A stretch of 64,000 nucleotides of DNA. It comes from Micromonospora mirobrigensis (GTDB lineage Bacteria > Actinomycetota > Actinomycetes > Mycobacteriales > Micromonosporaceae). Location of the stretch: NCBI RefSeq assembly GCF_900091555.1, contig NZ_FMCX01000009.1:111358-175357 (forward strand), in the 5' to 3' direction. The notes under the pieces are model-generated. The model did not search any database, was not told where the DNA came from, and saw only the letters and a list, made by a program, of their open reading frames with translations. The first letter of the stretch is position 1. Each line of letters starts with the position of its first letter. Position numbers and translations under genes: made by a program. Shown piece after piece: positions 61,873-64,000 of this stretch.

Positions 61873-61884
61873 TAGTCTCGCCGA
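61873..61884 (+). promoter_or_regulatory. -10 element of a probable leaderless promoter before the PP-loop gene
   Basis: TAGTCT (61873-61878) lies six bases before the ATG at 61885, so transcription would start at the start codon. No clear -35. The surrounding 61800-61900 is unusually AT-rich. The remaining upstream stretch 61575-61872 shows nothing else recognisable. Confidence 0.5.
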
Positions 61885-63054
61885 ATGACGGGGGTAAGTT
61901 TTCACGAATTCCGCATCACCGATTCCCAGCGGCTCGACTTCCATTACGAAATCGACAGCGAAACCGAGAAGAAGACCGGGGAAATCCACTTCCAGTCCAA
62001 CATCCCGATCCCGTTCGACCCGGATTCGGTGGCGCTCGCACTGTCCACCATGTGCGGCTCCGCCTACCGCCGGGTGCGGATGGATCTGCGGGTGTCGCCG
62101 CGGGCCAGGAAGGTCGTAGAGTCGTTCCTGCGCTGCGAACTCTCCGCGCCGGCCCGAGGTGGGGTGACGCCCGAGCGGCGACGCAGGGGAAACGTGCTCA
62201 GCTTCAGCGGCGGCTTCGACTCGCTGGCGGCACTGCGACTCATGCCCGACGACACCAATCTCGTGTCGATGGACTTCGGGGGCCGTTTCTCGACGGAGAA
62301 GCCGTTCTTCGACAAATTTCGTCCGACGGTCATCTCGACGAACATCGTCGGCACCGACTTCCAGCGCAACTCCTGGTCGTTCATGGGGATCGGCGCGATC
62401 CTGACGGCACCGATCCACGCGGCGAAGTACATGACCTTCGGCAGCATCCTGGAGGCCGGCGTCGACAACCTGCGCCGGCTCCCGCTCACCAGCCGCGGCC
62501 AGACGTTCCCCCCGTTCGCCGGGGCCGGCTACCGCAACGCGCCGTACGTCGCGGGCATCACCGAGATCGGCACGGCGATGATCCTGGTGACCTACTGCCC
62601 CGAGGTCGTCAACGACTCGCTCGCCTCGCTGGCCCTGCCCGGCGAGGAGAAGCTCTACCGGAAGTACGTCCTGGCCAGCATCGCGGCCGAGCGGGCCGGG
62701 CTGACGGTCGACCTGAAGGAGCCGCCACCGCCCGCCACCAGGCGGCCGTTCGGCCGGAACTTCACCGCCGACTTCCTCTCCCTCTACATCCGCAGGTTCG
62801 GCGGGGCGCAGGTCCGCGACGCCTTCCTCACCGACGTGCCGGCGGAGATCGACGCGCTGTCGGAGCGGCTTGCGCTGACCTTCTACGAGCGGATCAACAC
62901 GACCATCATGCAGAAGTTCCCCGTCGAGCTGGCCGGAGGGCTGTACGAGCGGGCGGCGGTCGCCGGGCTCGTCCCGTACACCGAGGACGACTGGCGGGAG
63001 TACATGATCGTCCGGGACGCGCTGGCGCCGTACCACCCGACGGTGGCGCGCTGA
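61885..63054 (+). CDS. Orphan PP-loop (N-type ATP pyrophosphatase) protein of unknown function
   Basis: 389 residues. The clear motif is FSGGFDSLAAL (SGGxDS at 108-113), the ATP-pyrophosphate site of the PP-loop superfamily (QueC, ThiI, asparagine synthetase, TilS). An N-terminal beta-rich part (about 1-100) precedes it. Conserved-looking segments are ETEKKTGEIHFQ, FSTEKPFFDKFRPTVISTN and GYRNAPYVAGITEIGT. It resembles the poorly described DUF6395-like group, but I am not sure. The gene has no operon partners and its first 100 codons are less GC-biased, hinting at horizontal transfer. The reaction is unknown. Confidence 0.82.
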   Translation: MTGVSFHEFRITDSQRLDFHYEIDSETEKKTGEIHFQSNIPIPFDPDSVALALSTMCGSAYRRVRMDLRVSPRARKVVESFLRCELSAPARGGVTPERRRRGNVLSFSGGFDSLAALRLMPDDTNLVSMDFGGRFSTEKPFFDKFRPTVISTNIVGTDFQRNSWSFMGIGAILTAPIHAAKYMTFGSILEAGVDNLRRLPLTSRGQTFPPFAGAGYRNAPYVAGITEIGTAMILVTYCPEVVNDSLASLALPGEEKLYRKYVLASIAAERAGLTVDLKEPPPPATRRPFGRNFTADFLSLYIRRFGGAQVRDAFLTDVPAEIDALSERLALTFYERINTTIMQKFPVELAGGLYERAAVAGLVPYTEDDWREYMIVRDALAPYHPTVAR

Positions 63055-63229
63055 GCCGACTATTCCCCCTCTCCGTCGGGCCGGGCCGGACGCTCCTCCA
63101 CCGCGAAAGGGTTGCCGTCGGGGACGAGATCGAGGTGTCGGATGGTGGCTGCGGGAGCCGGCAACCGCCCCGGAGAAACGCGCGTCTTGGCTGGTGTCAG
63201 ATCGACCCCCACCGGTCAGGAGCCATCCG

Positions 63230-63934
63230 ATGAACCTCGTCACCCCCCCTAGCCTCCGGGCCGCCGTCCGCCGCTCGCGGGTCCTGTTGGGCGCCACGGC
63301 CCTGCTGCTGGCCCTCGCCGCCGCCGGTTGCACCGCCGCAACCGGCGCCGCCCAGACCGCCACCACCCCCTCGGTGGCCGGCACCGCGCCTTCGGTGGAC
63401 GTCACCCCGTCGCCGACGCCGTCGGTCGACCCCCCCGCCTCGGCGGCCGCGACCCCGACGGCCGCCACGGCCGCGCCGAGGACTCCGACCCGATCCGCGA
63501 GCGCCCGCCCGTCCGTTGGTTCCCGGCTGGTGTTCGACCCGGATGGGCTGGGTGAGTTGAAACTGGGCATGACGAAGAAGCAGGCCCTGGCCACGGGGAT
63601 GATCAAGAGTTTCCAGGAGAAGCCGGCTGGTTCGAGTTGTCCTTCGATCGCGGAGTTGAAGGGCACCGGGGGTTCGGTGTGGTGGTCGACCAAGCTCGGC
63701 GTGGTGGTGATCTCGCCGGCGTCGGGGGTCGAGACGGTGCAGGGGTTGCACGTGGGTTCGTCTCGGGATGACGTGGTGAGGGTCTACCCCGAGTGGGCGG
63801 TCAGTGGGGACGACAACGGGCGGCTGAACGTTGCGGTGCCGGGCAACCCGGACGCGCGGTTCCGGATCGAGATGGCGAACCAGAAGGTGACCTCCATCGC
63901 CCTCCAGGATGCCAAGCAGGACTGCTACGAGTAG
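63230..63934 (+). CDS. Predicted lipoprotein
   Basis: 234 residues. Signal sequence with basic start (SLRAAVRRSRVLLGATALLLALAAAGC) and lipobox ending AAAGC, with Cys about residue 34. A Pro/Thr/Ala-rich linker (about 35-95) follows, then a C-terminal domain (LVFDPDGLGELKLGMTKKQALATGM to IALQDAKQDCYE). I do not recognise the family. The ATG has AGGAG seven bases upstream. A strong hairpin follows. Confidence 0.78.
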   Translation: MNLVTPPSLRAAVRRSRVLLGATALLLALAAAGCTAATGAAQTATTPSVAGTAPSVDVTPSPTPSVDPPASAAATPTAATAAPRTPTRSASARPSVGSRLVFDPDGLGELKLGMTKKQALATGMIKSFQEKPAGSSCPSIAELKGTGGSVWWSTKLGVVVISPASGVETVQGLHVGSSRDDVVRVYPEWAVSGDDNGRLNVAVPGNPDARFRIEMANQKVTSIALQDAKQDCYE

Positions 63935-63955
63935 GCCGGGCAGACCACCCGAGAC

Positions 63956-63998
63956 CCGAAGGGGCGGCACCGACCACACATCGGAGCCGCCCCTTCGG
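63956..63998 (+). terminator. Hairpin terminator after the lipoprotein
   Basis: A perfect 13-bp stem (63956-63968 and 63986-63998) with a 17-base loop, 21 bases after the stop codon. It has no T-tract before the window ends. Confidence 0.65.
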
Positions 63999-64000
63999 CG

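Overview
The window is high-GC actinobacterial chromosomal DNA spanning the replication origin. Gene content and order (cca-murJ-sigM-trxBA-cwlM-parBA-rsmG-khpB-yidC-yidD-rnpA-rpmH-dnaA-oriC-dnaN-gnd-recF-dciA-gyrB-gyrA-DUF3566-tRNA-Ile-tRNA-Ala), a six-phosphogluconate dehydrogenase between dnaN and recF, frequent GTG starts, and GGGGCCCC-centred palindromes point to Micromonosporaceae, most likely Micromonospora. The genus is inferred from gene style, not from a database search.

Layout. 1-7 kb: the end of inositol-3-phosphate synthase, a Doc-like/RHH toxin-antitoxin pair with an apparently leaderless promoter, an O6-alkylguanine methyltransferase, a SigE-family sigma factor coupled to a membrane beta-propeller-like protein, a secreted protein, and an NfeD-flotillin pair. 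7-20.5 kb: tRNA CCA enzyme, MurJ flippase, a separate MurJ-associated pseudokinase, SigM with its putative anti-sigma factor, trxB (behind a SigR-type promoter) and trxA, a cytoplasmic CwlM-type amidase, a GNAT protein, an aminotransferase and an ATP-grasp ligase. 20.5-25.5 kb: the partition region, with parA, parB and six perfect parS sites, four of them in a 1.7-kb gene-free tract and two inside the parA reading frame. 25.8-29.4 kb: the leftward ribosome/membrane-insertion operon from rpmH to rsmG. 30-45 kb: dnaA, oriC (at about 32.2-32.7 kb, with many DnaA boxes and an AT-rich stretch), dnaN, gnd, recF, dciA, an OhrR-like MarR regulator, gyrB, and gyrA, which carries a 420-residue intein exactly after the catalytic tyrosine. 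45.6-64 kb: two tRNAs flanking a DLW-39 microgene, then more variable content: a uridine-kinase-like gene, a second SigE-family sigma pair, a Ser/Thr kinase, two CBS proteins, a very large P-type ATPase, an internally deleted MFS transporter behind a MerR-type promoter, a YbaK-like deacylase, a DsbA/FrnE protein, SufE, prolyl-tRNA synthetase, an orphan PP-loop ATPase and a lipoprotein.

How the genes work together. The core is a replication-segregation-cell-envelope block. DnaA fires at oriC. DnaN, RecF, DciA and the gyrases serve the fork. ParAB bind the parS cluster 7-11 kb away. MurJ, its pseudokinase and CwlM control peptidoglycan precursor flow. TrxAB with SigM/SigR-type control handle thiol stress.

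Most unusual points: the GyrA intein, the Doc-like toxin with its catalytic Fic motif replaced, the MerR-type promoter driving an apparently leaderless 32-codon ORF coupled to a deleted MFS gene, parS sites encoded in the parA N-terminal extension, a perfect palindromic operator between an OhrR-like regulator and a small basic protein, and the orphan PP-loop protein. I saw no CRISPR array, rRNA gene, intact insertion sequence or prophage.
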